Shown in pieces: positions 46,503-57,246 of a stretch of 64,000 nt of DNA. The translations under genes were made by a program, and so were the position numbers. This DNA comes from Zantedeschia hybrid cultivar (taxonomy: Eukaryota > Streptophyta > Magnoliopsida > Alismatales > Araceae), in contig JARZZO010000008.1 in assembly GCA_030544215.1 (NCBI GenBank), positions 30,605,614-30,669,613 of the forward strand, given 5' to 3'. The notes under the pieces are model-generated. The model did no database searches and had not been told where the DNA came from. It worked only from the letters and a program-made list of their open reading frames with translations. How positions within the stretch are numbered: position 1 is the first letter of the stretch; every line of letters begins with the position of its first letter.

Positions 46503-47273
46503 TCCAATGACCTTATTTATGGCAGTAGAAACACTGACCTTTATCATTGACTTTAGCTTTGTCCTTTTGTGCCGCTGGTTTGCTTTTCACTAGCTTCTTA
46601 GGCTTACCTTTCTTAAAGGTCTGTCCAGCTTTTCTTTTCTTGTTGGTCTTACCAACAAGCATTACATTTGGCTTATCTTTCTGGATAGTGCCTTCTGCTG
46701 TCTTCAACATGTTGAGCAGCTCAGTCAGTGAAACTTCAATTTTGTTCATATTGAAGTTGATAATGAATTGTGAAAATGAATCTGGAATGGACTGTAGGAT
46801 TAAGTCGATGCTTAGGTCATTGTTCATAACAAAGTCCAGCACAGCAAGCCTCTCAATCCACTCTATCATCTTGAGCACATGAGTTTGCACAGATGTGCCC
46901 TCGCTCATTCTGGTCCTGAACAATTTCTTAGATATCTCATATCTTTCTGTTCTGGATTGTTCACCAAACAACTCTTGTAGGTGATTCAGAATGGTCTTAG
47001 GTTCCATGTTATCATGCTGTCGCTGCAGTTCATTATTCATTGAACCGAGCATATAACACTGGACCTTGACAAAGTCCTCCTTCCAATTTCATACATCATT
47101 AATTCATCTTCGTTAGCATTATCACCGGGTTGCACTGGATCTGGTTGATCCAGGACATAGGCTAGCTTTTCACACCTGAGGACAATCTTCAGGTTGCGTA
47201 ACCAGTCAATGTAATTTGGTCCCGTGAGTTTGTTTGCATCAAGTATACAACGGATGGGGTTAGGTGACGACAT
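46503..47273 (-). pseudogene. Copia element 2 gag
   Basis: ATG at 47273 (MSSPNPIRCILDANKLTGPN). The frame shifts near 47085-47045, where element 1 has YANGKEDSVKVQ, and continues from 47052 to 46513 through LFGEQSRTERYEISKKLF and the basic KGKPKKLVKSKPAAQ region to a CFYCHK knuckle, where a stop at 46513 cuts the CCHC motif. One frameshift plus one stop separate it from an intact gag. Confidence 0.9.
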
Positions 47274-47439
47274 AGCTACCTACATGGAAATATATAAAGT
47301 GAGCAGATAGTTCTTAAAATCAGATTTAGGACTTGTAATCTTGATTTATGCTCCCACTATTTTTCGGCGATCTATATGACCCTCTAAGATACAGAACGGG
47401 AGATTCCGGTGATCTCCTAGTGCGGATCAGAATCCTTCG

Positions 47440-47690
47440 GGCAACATGCATGTGACCTTGTGGTAGCACAACAAATCACATCAAGTCCCTTAGGCAGTCA
47501 ACTCTTGACAGTTGCAACGTTTGCAATATCCGATCGATTTAACCTCTGAATCAGAATGACCTTGTGGTAGCACAACAAATCAATTTGATTCAGTTAAGTT
47601 TATCCATCATTACTTAGATGACAAGAATTCATAGTGCAATCCTTGTGGTAGCACAACAAAACTACACTATTTGTCTATTCATCTTAATTC
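47440..47690 (-). repeat. Three leader stem-loops, Copia element 2
   Basis: TTGTGGTAGCACAA at about 47459, 47563 and 47644 with the same self-complementary flanks as the first three of element 1. The second copy has ATT instead of AA in an internal loop but keeps the CTGAATCA/TGATTCAG stem. Confidence 0.8.
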
Positions 47691-48399
47691 ATAGTGAACC
47701 TTGGCTCAGCCAGGGTCGAACCCTGGTCGAGCCAGGCACCGGACCTGGCCCAGTCAGGTCCAGGCCCAAGCCGGGTCCGGTCCGAACCGGTCCGAACCGG
47801 CTCGGGACCGGCCGGCTCAGCAGATTCCTGCAACCCTAACCCTTGCCTTTTCTTGCAGAATTTGCGGCTGGGAGGATCCGGCGCCGCCGCCAGCCGGCCC
47901 CCGGCGACGATTGGCACCGGCCGATGATGCCCCCGGCGCCGGCGGCGTGTCCGGCGCCGGCATGGCCGCCGGTGGGGCCCCCGAAGCAGCAACCCGAGCC
48001 CTTGAAAGTTTCCCTTAAATCTGATTTTTCAGGGTAAAATCCGTATTAGGGCTTCAAATTTGCAGCTCTCCCAAGGCCACTCCGGCGCCGGCAAATGTGT
48101 CTAATGTGTAGTGGTGACTATCACCTAATGATCCAGACATCCGGGCCGCCATCCCAACACTTGGGATGCACGTACGAAGCCGTCGAAGTACCCCGGTTCA
48201 TCATCACATGAAGAACTCCGAAAAACCCAAATAAAAATCCAAAAAATGCAGAAAAATAATCAAATTGATCGTAATCATAATATGAACACTAATCTGTCAT
48301 TTTTAATCATATTAAACATAAGAACACGTACAATACGGGTTCTTCACGCATAACGAGAAAACACACAAAACGGTGCCGTTTTACAACCGAACCAACGAA
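47691..48399 (-). other. GC-rich leader of Copia element 2, after deletion junction
   Basis: At about 47687-47697 the sequence passes from AATTCATAGTG into the CCTTGGCTCAGCCAGGG palindrome. AATTCATAGTG also occurs 59 bp earlier. The AT-rich 1.2 kb and fourth stem-loop of element 1 are absent. Confidence 0.7.
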
Positions 48400-48416
48400 C
48401 CTGGCTCTGATACCAC
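48400..48416 (-). other. Primer binding site (initiator Met tRNA), Copia 2
   Basis: Minus strand GTGGTATCAGAGCCAGG next to the 5' LTR, the exact plant initiator-Met primer form. Confidence 0.95.
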
Positions 48417-50004
48417 TGTAAGGAATCGCCAAGAACGCAGCGGAAATAAAAATGATTCCATTGTATCGGTTGCTGGGGTCGTAAAACGGACATTAAAAAT
48501 CTAAGCGGGAAGAACAGTTCTTCACCTTTGCGGGGTTTCGAATCTCCCGTGGATGATGCCGACTCGGTAATCGCGCACGCGCACGATCTCTAGAGGTATC
48601 CACACGAGTTCCCGCAGCAGGCGCGATTTCCTCCTCGACTTGAGTGCTCCAACCATATCTCAAATCCACCATGTGCGGAGAGAGACAGATCCACTCCAAG
48701 AGAGAGAGAAGGAGAGAGAGAGAGGAGAGAGAGAATCTGGGGAGTAAAAATTCGTCCAACTAACTTTTTACCACTCCCCCTTGGCCCTCCTTATATAGAA
48801 ATAAGGATAAGCACAACAGTTAATCCTCATGATTATCCAAGAGTTTGGCCTTGGATAATTCTCCATTAAATCTTCATGTTTATCCTGCAGCTTTTCACAA
48901 AAACCCAGATAAGCATGAAATTTAACATCTCTCACCGTCTGACGAGAACTCTTATGTGTGTGACCCTCTAGGCCCATATATCAGTCCGGTTGCAGGCCCA
49001 TTAAACTTAGAACTGTTTCTTGTGTTTAATATTTATTAATTAACATTTAAACATCACATGTTAAATGATTAATTTAATAAACAAGTGAATTATCATCTGA
49101 TAATCAAATCACTTGGCCTTCTGATCATGAATAGCACCAAACACTACCTCATGATCCCAGAAGATATAAGGGATATTGTTCCCTTCAATTGAACCTTTCC
49201 GTCTGCCGATACCGCACAGATATAATCCTTCACTCATGCAATGTCCCGATAACGCAAGGGTATGGTTTTATAGTCAAACCCTCTATCGCATTATCCATAT
49301 GGATTCCAGTACACAGTTAATATCTAGAAAGACATCTCTTTCATTTGACCCTGACCAGAAATTTTTGTGTACACATCCATGGGACATTCTCTCTCCAGTC
49401 TTATACCAAGAGTGAGTGATCCCTTGTTGTTCACTCAATTACCTTCACAAGCTTGCCACTGTCTCCGAAAGACCGATTATGGTGGACTTAATGGTTAAAG
49501 TCCACGAGTCAGAGAATCAAGATACAATGGTCCACAAACAAGGTATCATTGGTGACTCATGTCAAAGGACCAACTGTGCTACTGCACCGATAGAATTCCC
49601 TGGTTGACTAATAGGTATAATTACCATCCAGGAATTCTTATTTGAGTCTGTTTAGTTAACTCATTCTCTAATGAGCACCCACTTGTTTGTCTTAGTGTCA
49701 CCACACGAGTGAATGTGAGATCATTCACCCTCATCATATGAGCAGACATAACTTGTGTCGATCTTATTGGATATTTAATGTCCATCTCAAATATCCTATG
49801 ATCAAGAACTATTTAAGACAATTGCCTTAGGATATTGATCTCACTATTATGATCTCATCATGATTCAATATCCCATACATTTGTCTATGGACCTTCATTA
49901 CGATAGTTAATTGCGAGAACTATTAAATGAAGAAATGATTGCCTTTATTAATAATCTGAACTAGAATGTATAATGATTGGCTTTGAGGCCACCCAATTCT
50001 AACA
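48417..50004 (-). repeat. 5' LTR of Copia element 2
   Basis: Same length and ends as 41748-43335. Minus-strand TATA box near 48805-48790. Confidence 0.95.
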
Positions 50005-50620
50005 GCAACCACTCGATCAAAGCACCCATAGCCGCCCAATCTACGTTCGCACTCTTGTAATGTTTGGCAAGCACCACTAGTCCTTGAAGATTCCACTTGG
50101 ATATGAAAACTTGCATGGAAAGCTTAACACTTTTTGCAAGTTTACGAATCCAAGGGAGAGAGGTGAACTTTCTCGGACCAAGAAACATGGGATAATTCTG
50201 GAAACAAAAGGAAGAACATGAAGAACAAGACGAAGAACATGAAAGAACAAGAAGAAGAATTGAAGGGAAGTTGATTTAACTTACTTGGAGATTAAGATCC
50301 CTTCCGTTGAGGTGATTCTCCACGTCTGAAATCTTCTCTAGCGACATCTTCATCCTCTTGTTTGAAGAACCCATCCTCTTTTTCGGAGTTCTTCCTTCTT
50401 GAAGCGTGGAAACCTTGGAAGCTTTGAATAAACCTTGAAACCTTGGAAGAACACTCAACCTTGGATCTTTGGATTATGGTAGGATTGTTTGGGAACAATC
50501 TAAGGGTGTTTATATAGAAGGAATTGCGATCCTAGGAAGACTTTTCCGGATTGGAAAAGGGATGTGCATTAGTAGAGTTGGAATCCGAGTAGAGAACAAC
50601 GAGAAACCTATTTCTGTGAG

Positions 50621-50689
50621 TAAAAGGCGTCTAGGAACAGTGACGCGTTTCAATGTTGAATGGCGTCTTCGCGACATGACGCGTTTTAA
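50621..50689. repeat. Inverted-repeat motif pair upstream of the second antisense gene
   Basis: Two copies at 50621 and 50656, about 250-315 bp upstream of the ATG at 50374, in the position of a promoter. Confidence 0.85.
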
Positions 50690-51704
50690 CCTGAAATTCT
50701 GTGGTTTTTTATGCTTAAATTGAATATTTGTTTGGAATTATTAATAATTGCAGGAAATTCAAGAAAACCTGAGTAAAGCTGGAAATATCAAGAAGATCCC
50801 GTTGTGGGAGTCAAGAAGTCCTGACCGTGGCTAAAAAGACGGTTATTTCTACCCTTGTACTATTCCATGTAAATCGTTTGCATTATTATATGTTAAATAT
50901 TTATTAGAGTGTATCAAGGACATTGTGGTTTTGATGAAACTGGAATTTGAGTTCCCCAATAACAAAAACAGTGATAATTCCAGAGGATTCTTAATCGCAG
51001 GGATAGGCCGTTGGATTGTTAATTAGTGAGGACGATGGTTCCACTTTTGTGAAACGGTGCGTGGATAAACGAGCTTCGGCTTAGCACTGAATTACAAGAA
51101 TTGGTATCTTGACTCATTAATGTCAGTTTAACAATATTATCCTTGATTATTTTATATTTTATTTGACTTTATATTTTCCTTTTAGCCCAGCATGCATCAT
51201 ATAGGACTTTGAAATCACTGTGATAAGGATTAATTATTGATTAAGTTTCAGACCATTAATCAAATAAAATCAAACATGATATGAAATATTCCATTCTGAA
51301 TTGAGTATCTTGATTATCTTTGAGGTTCGCTTGAAGATATCATTGGAGTTCTATCCTTTCTTGGATTCTTTATCCAATATTTCTTGTTTTCTTTTAAGAT
51401 CCATCATGGCTGCAGCACGTCCACATTGGCTGGCAAATGCTCCCCATGATGAAACCTACAGTGTCTACGACTTGGGGTACTTCCCACTCCGAGGAAGTTG
51501 ATCGACCTTATTTTATTTCCTTGTCTACTTCATCCAGACATGATTGATTCCAATGATTTCCTTGAGCTATCTTCATTGATAATCTTGAGAAACATTCCAA
51601 TCATGTGATGTTGAGAGCGTGTCTCATCACACCTTGGCATCACCTTTTCAGTACATTCCATTTCATTTCACTCCCTTGCAAAGATGATGCCAAGGTGAGG
51701 CAGC
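50690..51704 (+). other. Ogre-like 3' internal region and polypurine tract
   Basis: AT-rich, no coding frame of note (a 66-codon frame at 51301 is not recognised). CCAAGGTGAGGCAGC at 51690-51704 directly precedes the LTR and serves as the polypurine tract. Confidence 0.6.
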
Positions 51705-53029
51705 TGTAGACACGCTAATTTTGACGTCATTTCGAGTAAATTTCATATCATATAATAATGCCTCAGAATGGTCTGATATTTAATCATTGATTAATTTTTA
51801 TTAATCTTTTAAGTGTCGGGTCGAACAGATATGTCTAAGTTAATCAATTAAATTGATTTTAACTCAAATTTCAGTTAAAATATGAAGAAGTCTAAAAGAC
51901 ATCTACCCGTGTGGACGCCATTTAGAGTTTATTCTTATTTTTAACGTTTAAATTTGAATTTTAATCAGTTGATTAATTAGCTAAAAGGCGTCTGTCAGAC
52001 ATGACGCGTTTTAGGTTTCCTAAGCTATTTCTACTTCTCTTCCGGATGTTTATCCTTATCTTAATTAGTGTAAAAGACGTCTATTTATGTAGACGCATTT
52101 TAGCTAATACAGATAAAGATAAGTTTTCCCGGATGTTTATCCTTACCTTAATTAATCTGAAAGACGTCAGCCATACTAGATGCGTTTTAGATAATTACAG
52201 ATAAAGATAAATTAATCTGTATTTATCTGTTGGTTAAGATGGATAAATCTCAGAGTTTTTCCATGTAAATCCGCGGACGCAGAAGAAGTCTATAAATACC
52301 TTGCATCTTGAAGAGTTAAAAAATGTTGAGCATTATTAAAAAAAGAAAGAGAGTTAGAATCGATGATTGAGGCGATATCGAATTGAAGATTGGAGCAACG
52401 ACATCCTAACGCCGAAGCGCTGCTGTTTCCAGAAGTCGACGTCCATTCTTCATCCAATTCAAGGCTTCATCCAATTCGGCATAAGTGTTTCATTTCTGCA
52501 TTTTCATTTTTCATTTCATTAATCTACATTCTTCATCATCACTCCATACAACACACAACACTAGCATTCTTTTCAAAACCTATTTGATTAAGGGGTTTCA
52601 AAAGCCATTAAACAAGTAAGTTTGCTGTTTAGTTGCATGTTTAGAACTTTGATTAGAATGGATACTATTCTTGCTTAAGTTCTCATTATTTCTTCATTTC
52701 TCTTTCTATATTTCTTGCAAGGAACAAAAGGAGAATCAAAGGAAGGAAATCAAGCAAATCAAAGAACTCTGGACGATCCTTAAATTTAACCTCAACAGCA
52801 AGAACAAAACAAGAGGAAGGGCTCTCTTTCTTCAGCCGGCTGAAGAGGGGGAATCAAGGACTCAATATCTTCCGCGTTTAAACAGGTAGACGATCAAACT
52901 TTCTTTTGGAACTTTTAAGTCAAAAGTTTCTGGCGATCACTTCACGTAGTTTCTTTTTAATAGGTTTATTTTGCACTTAAACAACATAGATTTTTCATGA
53001 TAATCACACAATCATTTTAAGCACTCACA
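51705..53029 (+). repeat. 3' LTR of the Ogre-like element
   Basis: Same length and ends as the 5' LTR. The four motif copies are at 51893, 51982, 52071 and 52158, with the same 87-89 bp spacing. Confidence 0.95.
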
Positions 53030-53034
53030 CCGGG

Positions 53035-54258
53035 GTCGTGAACGACGCTGACCTCGAGGTCTCCGATATCGCGTTGCCGAGGGCCGGCCTAGCAATGCAG
53101 GTGTCCAGGAGTTAGTGCATGCCTTTGCTTGTGTGATTGCTTTATGATGATACAATGATTTCTCTAACTAGTCTTCCTCAACCAAGACGATCGTTCGGGC
53201 ATCACTCACAGAAGAGGCCACTCGGGGTAACACGGAGGTCGAAGGAGGAGCCTCCGTAGCTCAGGGAAAGGTGGAGGTCAACGAGGGAGCGTCCGCAGGA
53301 CCACCATTCGCGGAGGCTCTCGCATTAGATGTCGGTCTCGATGCGTCTTGCATGGATGCCCCCGAGGGTATTCTGTTGACGGGGACCATGCCGGCAGTGC
53401 GAATGTCTCGGATGCGCCAAAAAAAACGAGCTGTAGATGACACTCCCCATAAACCATAGGCGTCTGCGGGTGTCAGTACCCGCCGAAGCAAGCATCGGGC
53501 GGGCACGGGGAAGGCCCCCGTGCTCAGCGGCAAGAAATCGGTCTCCATCGAGATGCCCCAATCTACCAAAGGGTCGTGATTGGAGGCTCCCCGATCAAAC
53601 CGAACCGCCAGTGGTCACCCCTCCTCCGCAGAAGCTGGTACCATGGCAGCCTCCCATGTGGACGGTGTACCCTAACAGCACCTTCACCGATGGCGATCTG
53701 GTGCACGATCTTGCCTTGGCCTTGTGCATCCCATTGGAACGTGCTCGGGAGAGCGGAGGAACAACTCGGAGCTCTCCGGGCCTTGCAGTACGGCCTACGG
53801 ACGCTCGCCCAAACGTACTGTCTTGCTGAGCGGCTTGTCGGGATGGAGAACGATCGGCGGCAAGTCGAGGAGGAGCATGCCGAGCTACAGTCGGCCTTGG
53901 AGGAGGCGACCAAGGCAAAAGAAGATCTGGGCGGCAAAGTCAAGGTTGCCATGGGCCAGGTGGCCAAGTCGGAGGGGTGCAAGAGGAAGGTGGAAGACGA
54001 TCTCAAGATCGCCAACGCCCAAGCTCGGTTGCTAAAGATAGCAGCCACCGAAGACCTTACCCTGTTCAGCCTCAAGAAGTACACCATCAATTATGATAGG
54101 GGCACTGCCAAGGGGTTCTCGGCCGATTTCTAGGCGGCGGTTGCTCGTGCTAGAGAGCTGTGCTCTCTTCTTGAGGACCTATTGTAGTTGGAGCAGGGCA
54201 ACCTCACCTACCGCTCTGACGTCGAAGACTTGGGGGAAGGTGCCGAGGGGGGCGAGGC
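53035..54258 (+). pseudogene. Accessory gene, continuation: linker and coiled coil
   Basis: Continues the exon broken at 26966 (SAG, then VVNDADLEVSDIALPRAGLA), reaching a CAG/GTGTCC donor near 53100 and an acceptor ACTAG at 53171. The linker (SLTEEATRGNTEVEGG, RMRQKKRAVDD) has a TAG after HKP (53457). It is followed by PPMWTVYPNSTFTDGDLVHD, a frame change near 53745, and a long coiled coil: ENDRRQVEEEHAELQSALEE, AKSEGCKRKVEDDLKIANAQ. After a TAG near 54131 it reads VARARELCSLLEDLL and is cut at 54258 by the solo LTR, resuming at 55747 to a TAA near 55836. This layout (N-terminal domain, linker, coiled coil) is typical of the putative gypsy-type transposon family. Confidence 0.65.
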
Positions 54259-55741
54259 TGCTAGTCTTAAGTGGCCTACAAGCCAATCTGATTATATATA
54301 AATCTCATTCATTTATTAATATAATGGCATAATATTCATTGTGTGTAAATCGTATTAATTATCGTCTCATAATGAAGTCCGTGAATATGTGCGATAGTGA
54401 TCAGATTATGATGAGATCATACTAATGACACTGATCATTTAACCACACATATTACTCATGCTCATATGATGAGGGTGACTGATCTCATAAGTCACTTGTG
54501 TGGAGACACTATGGCGAATCTGTAGGTGCTTATTGGAGAATGAGCTCAGTGAACTAATCCAACTGAATCACTGGATGGTATTGTACCTCACTGTCAACTA
54601 GCTTGATTCTATTGTCGCAGTTGCGTGGATGATCCTCAGACCTGAGACACCAAGGACACCTTGTCGGTGGACTTCTGTGTTTTGACCTTGGTTTATGAAT
54701 CTCTAACCACGGGATTCTAAACAGCCAAGGATTGAGTACAGCGGAATATCGTCGAAGGGAATTGAGTGTCAATAAGGAATCATTCGCTCTCGGTACTTAG
54801 AGAGAGAATATTCTAGGAAGGATGCGCAGAAGTCCCTGGCAAGGGCGAACAATAATATCGAGAAAGGAGTTTTCCGATATTCATCAGCGGCATCCAAACC
54901 AAGTGAGTCGACCAGTTAGGGTTTGACAGCACGCCATACCCTGAGTTGACTCGAGAGCATTGTACGAATAAATGATTATATCCAAGCGGTAACTGTCGGC
55001 GGAAAGTTTCCAAGAGTGGGTTACTTAACCCCGATACCTTTCTGGTTCACGCAGTGTTGCTTGGCACCCAACGTGATTGGAGGCCCGGTCGAATTTGATG
55101 TGTGACATCAATTCATTTGATTAATTAATTAATAAAGAGTTATTAATTGATTAATAAAGCCAGTAAGGAGTTACTGGGCTTATTGGGCTATTAACCGGAC
55201 TGGTAATTGGGCCTAGAGGATCACACGCAAATGATTCTCAAGGCGATGGATAAATAAGTGGGTTTTATATAAACCGGGGGTTTTTATAAAAAACCGCACG
55301 ATTAGTATAAAATGTAGCGAACGGGCTGAGCAGGCCAAGCTGCTACTAACCCTAGCCGCCCCCTCCCCTGTTTCTCTCTCTCTCTGGCGTCCCAGACAGA
55401 TCCTGATCCCCAGATCTGCTCCACCGCTTCTCCGACTCCTGTTTGACGAAAAATCGTCCACGCATTGCGGCGACAGGCGGAGGTTTCATGGGCTGCGAAG
55501 AACGAGGAACGTGAGGATATCCGTCGCAAGGAGGATCGCGTGGACTCTACTAGAGGCCGGGCGCTTGTGCGGCTTGCGGTGTCACACCGACAGAACCGAA
55601 CAGTTGCAGATTCGAATCCGCACATGGTAAGAATTGATTATCCGATAATCTAGTTTTTAGATTTTTTGAAACGGGAACGGATCTCCGTTTTTATTTTATT
55701 TCCGTTGCGCGGAAGATCCGGAGGAACCCGATTACCCAACA
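54259..55741 (+). mobile_element. Copia solo LTR (1483 bp), TSD GAGGC
   Basis: Starts TGCTAGTCTTAAGTGGCC and ends CGATTACCCAACA. GAGGC occurs on both sides (54254-54258 and 55742-55746). It is related to the fragment at 6103 and more distantly to the LTRs of elements 1-3 (shared CTCATATGATGAGGGTGA). No internal region, so it arose by LTR-LTR recombination. A GC-rich CT microsatellite and a TATA-like TTTTATATAAACC lie near 55260-55385. Confidence 0.92.
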
Positions 55742-55838
55742 GAGGCCTCTTGAGCTGTTGACCCTGCTGGCGCTTTGACCAACTCCCACGAGCTTGTTGC
55801 TGAAGGTTCGCTGACATTGCTAAGGCCCCCCATTGATT

Positions 55839-56303
55839 CTTAAGATTCCTCCTTGGATCCCAAACGGGCAAAAGTTGTAACCGACAAGGTATTCGGGTGC
55901 CTTGTCAAAGAAAATATTCAAACATCCTTCCATTTGGATTATGCCGGCATACCATGTTTCGCAACTCGAGCCCTGTTAGGGGACGAGACAGCAGGTCCGC
56001 CTTGGGCCCATTTTTTTGCTGGCTCATTAGAGCCTTTTTTTCGTACGACTGGTCACCCAGTTTGAGTGAATGTAGTGCCGTTTTCGCTACTCATACTTCT
56101 TGTTCTCCTAGAGGCTATCATTGATTCTTTCCTTTTTTGGAGTCGGTCATGGCTGGTTATAGCATTCCTGCCTTTACTAAGGGACACTTACGGATTGGAG
56201 GCGCCCCGCTTCATGTCTATAATAAGGGTAGCACGAGAAGGGGCTGAGCCGTAATCACCTGAGCAATCATTCTCATCGTAGCTCCTTCTCATGTTATTCT
56301 ACT
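55839..56303. other. Unassigned spacer between two accessory-gene copies
   Basis: Short open frames in two phases (55853-56065, 56066-56254) with no family match. Base composition and style recall organellar DNA but no organellar gene could be named. It may be the 5' flank of the accessory copy that follows. Confidence 0.3.
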
Positions 56304-57075
56304 ATGATGGCTTCAGGCTATGCCCGTGGAGTGTTGGCGGATCTGGCCTCCCTTAGGGCCACCATACTCGACGTCGAGTCGCTCGTTCGAATACGGGGTA
56401 GGTTTCAAATTCCTGTCGAGTTTGGGTTGCATGTGCGCTCAGCCGACGATCACCTTTATTCAATCGGTCCCAGTTCTTTCATGGCTAGAGAGGCCATGTT
56501 CGAGGTTGGCTTTCGGTTGCCGATCTCTACCTTTGTCATGGCATTGCTGTAGTTCTTTGCAGTGCCCCTATACATATCTTCCTGAACTCCTGGCGTTTGG
56601 CCATAGCCTTCAACGTTCTGATGCGACCGTACGATCATGTTGAGGCCTTGCCTGATGTCTTTTGTCATATCGCCATTGTCCGCCACTATGTGATCCCTGG
56701 TGCATGCGGATTCCATTAGTTTGTTTGCCACAGCGCCCAAGGACCCCTCTTTGTGCCTCTCGGCTTCCCCCCACAGGGATGGAAGGAGGCTTTCTTCTGG
56801 GCTATCCGGCCGATGAGGATTGGCCATTCCCCACAACATGGAGGGATTTTGTCGCCGACCCTCTTCTAGAGGGCTTCTACCAAGGACTTTCTGATGAGGG
56901 TAACCAATTGGTGATGGACGTTCGCGATGATGAACCCATGACGTCGGCATCTTTATTGCCGACCATGTTTTGGAGGGGTTCGGCCTTGCTCCCACCTCGG
57001 TCGACCCCATTAAAGCGTCGCTCCCTGTTGGAGCACCACACCTCGTCAGAGGAAGAGGACGTCACCGCAAGATAG
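56304..57075 (+). pseudogene. Second plus-strand accessory gene copy, N-terminal domain
   Basis: Starts MMASGYARGVLADL and contains SSFMAREAMFEVGFRLPIST, then after a frame change IFLNSWRLAIAFNVLMRPYD, an in-frame TAG, PLFVPLGFPPQGWKEAFFWA. These parallel VVYRDMFLADFRLPV, LTLNSWFYIYAFLL and SYKSWKKYFLFV of the 26424 gene, so it is a second copy of the same domain. The acidic linker (HHTSSEEEDVTAR) ends at 57075, with no coiled coil. It lies beside, and opposite in strand to, the Tat pol at 57690-60003. Confidence 0.6.
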
Positions 57076-57246
57076 GGGGTTGGTGCGGAGGTTGGCACTA
57101 AGTTTGAGTGGGGTTTGACTTCTGGGTGGAATCCATGCATTCACTCCTCAACTAAAAAAATGTTATGCATTTCCTTCTTGTTAAAAACACAGTGTGGTCC
57201 ACAAAGCATTCTTCGTGAATGGTCTTTCTTGATTATGGCTTGAGAG

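Larger units (their letters stand above)
41748..50004 (-). mobile_element. Copia element 2, complete with both LTRs, TSD GCAAC
   Basis: LTRs 41748-43335 and 48417-50004, both 1588 bp, are flanked by GCAAC on each side (41743-41747, 50005-50009). It is the same family as element 1 and shares leader, gag and pol. The primer site GTGGTATCAGAGCCAGG (48416-48400) is perfect. A deletion of about 1.2 kb in the leader and several frame breaks in gag and pol make it defective. By-eye LTR comparison gives roughly 25-30 differences. Confidence 0.95.
40733..50374 (-). pseudogene. Second antisense gene (PMD/DUF7745-like), split by Copia element 2
   Basis: Exon 1 is 50374-50285 (MGSSNKRMKMSLEKISDVEN, 30 codons, donor CAA/GTAAGTT). 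Exon 2 starts at 50197 after TTTCCAG, reads MFLGPRKFTSLPWIRKLAK, is interrupted at 50005 by Copia 2 and resumes at 41742, ending at 40733. The frame is exact across the TSD. Recognisable parts are THTFFFQDFECTILLDEAEL, LLGLP, YLYSGLSAASVGRPPYGCML and YCIANIVKFNEHMVNNVPK. This resembles plant mobile-domain or DUF7745-type proteins found in plant transposons. The only stop is a TAG at 41390-41392 (DD*VSTICAIFEGK), which may replace Gln. The total is about 430 codons. Before the Copia insertion it could have been nearly intact. Role unknown. Confidence 0.65.
26967..53029 (+). mobile_element. Giant Ogre/Tat-like Ty3/gypsy element, nested Copia inside
   Basis: Both LTRs are 1325 bp (26967-28291 and 51705-53029), start TGTAGACACGC and end GCACTCACA. 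Flanks are CCGGA (26962-26966) and CCGGG (53030-53034), a TSD with one change. Plus-strand order is LTR, primer site, long leader, gag-protease, G-patch, RT-RNase H. Two minus-strand spliced genes (37193-40080 and 40733-50374), a polypurine tract and the LTR follow. Without Copia 2 (8257 bp plus TSD) the length is about 17.8 kb, in the Ogre size class. Integrase and most of the second RNase H are absent. By-eye LTR comparison gives roughly 20-25 differences, nearly all transitions, so the insertion is fairly young. It landed in an accessory-gene exon. Confidence 0.92.

Noticed and set aside
27155..52189. CRISPR-like or satellite array from the repeated GRCGTC-N10-GACGC motif
   Set aside because: Plant nuclear DNA; copies are dispersed in five clusters, arms are inverted repeats and spacers only ten bases, so it fits neither a CRISPR array nor a satellite.
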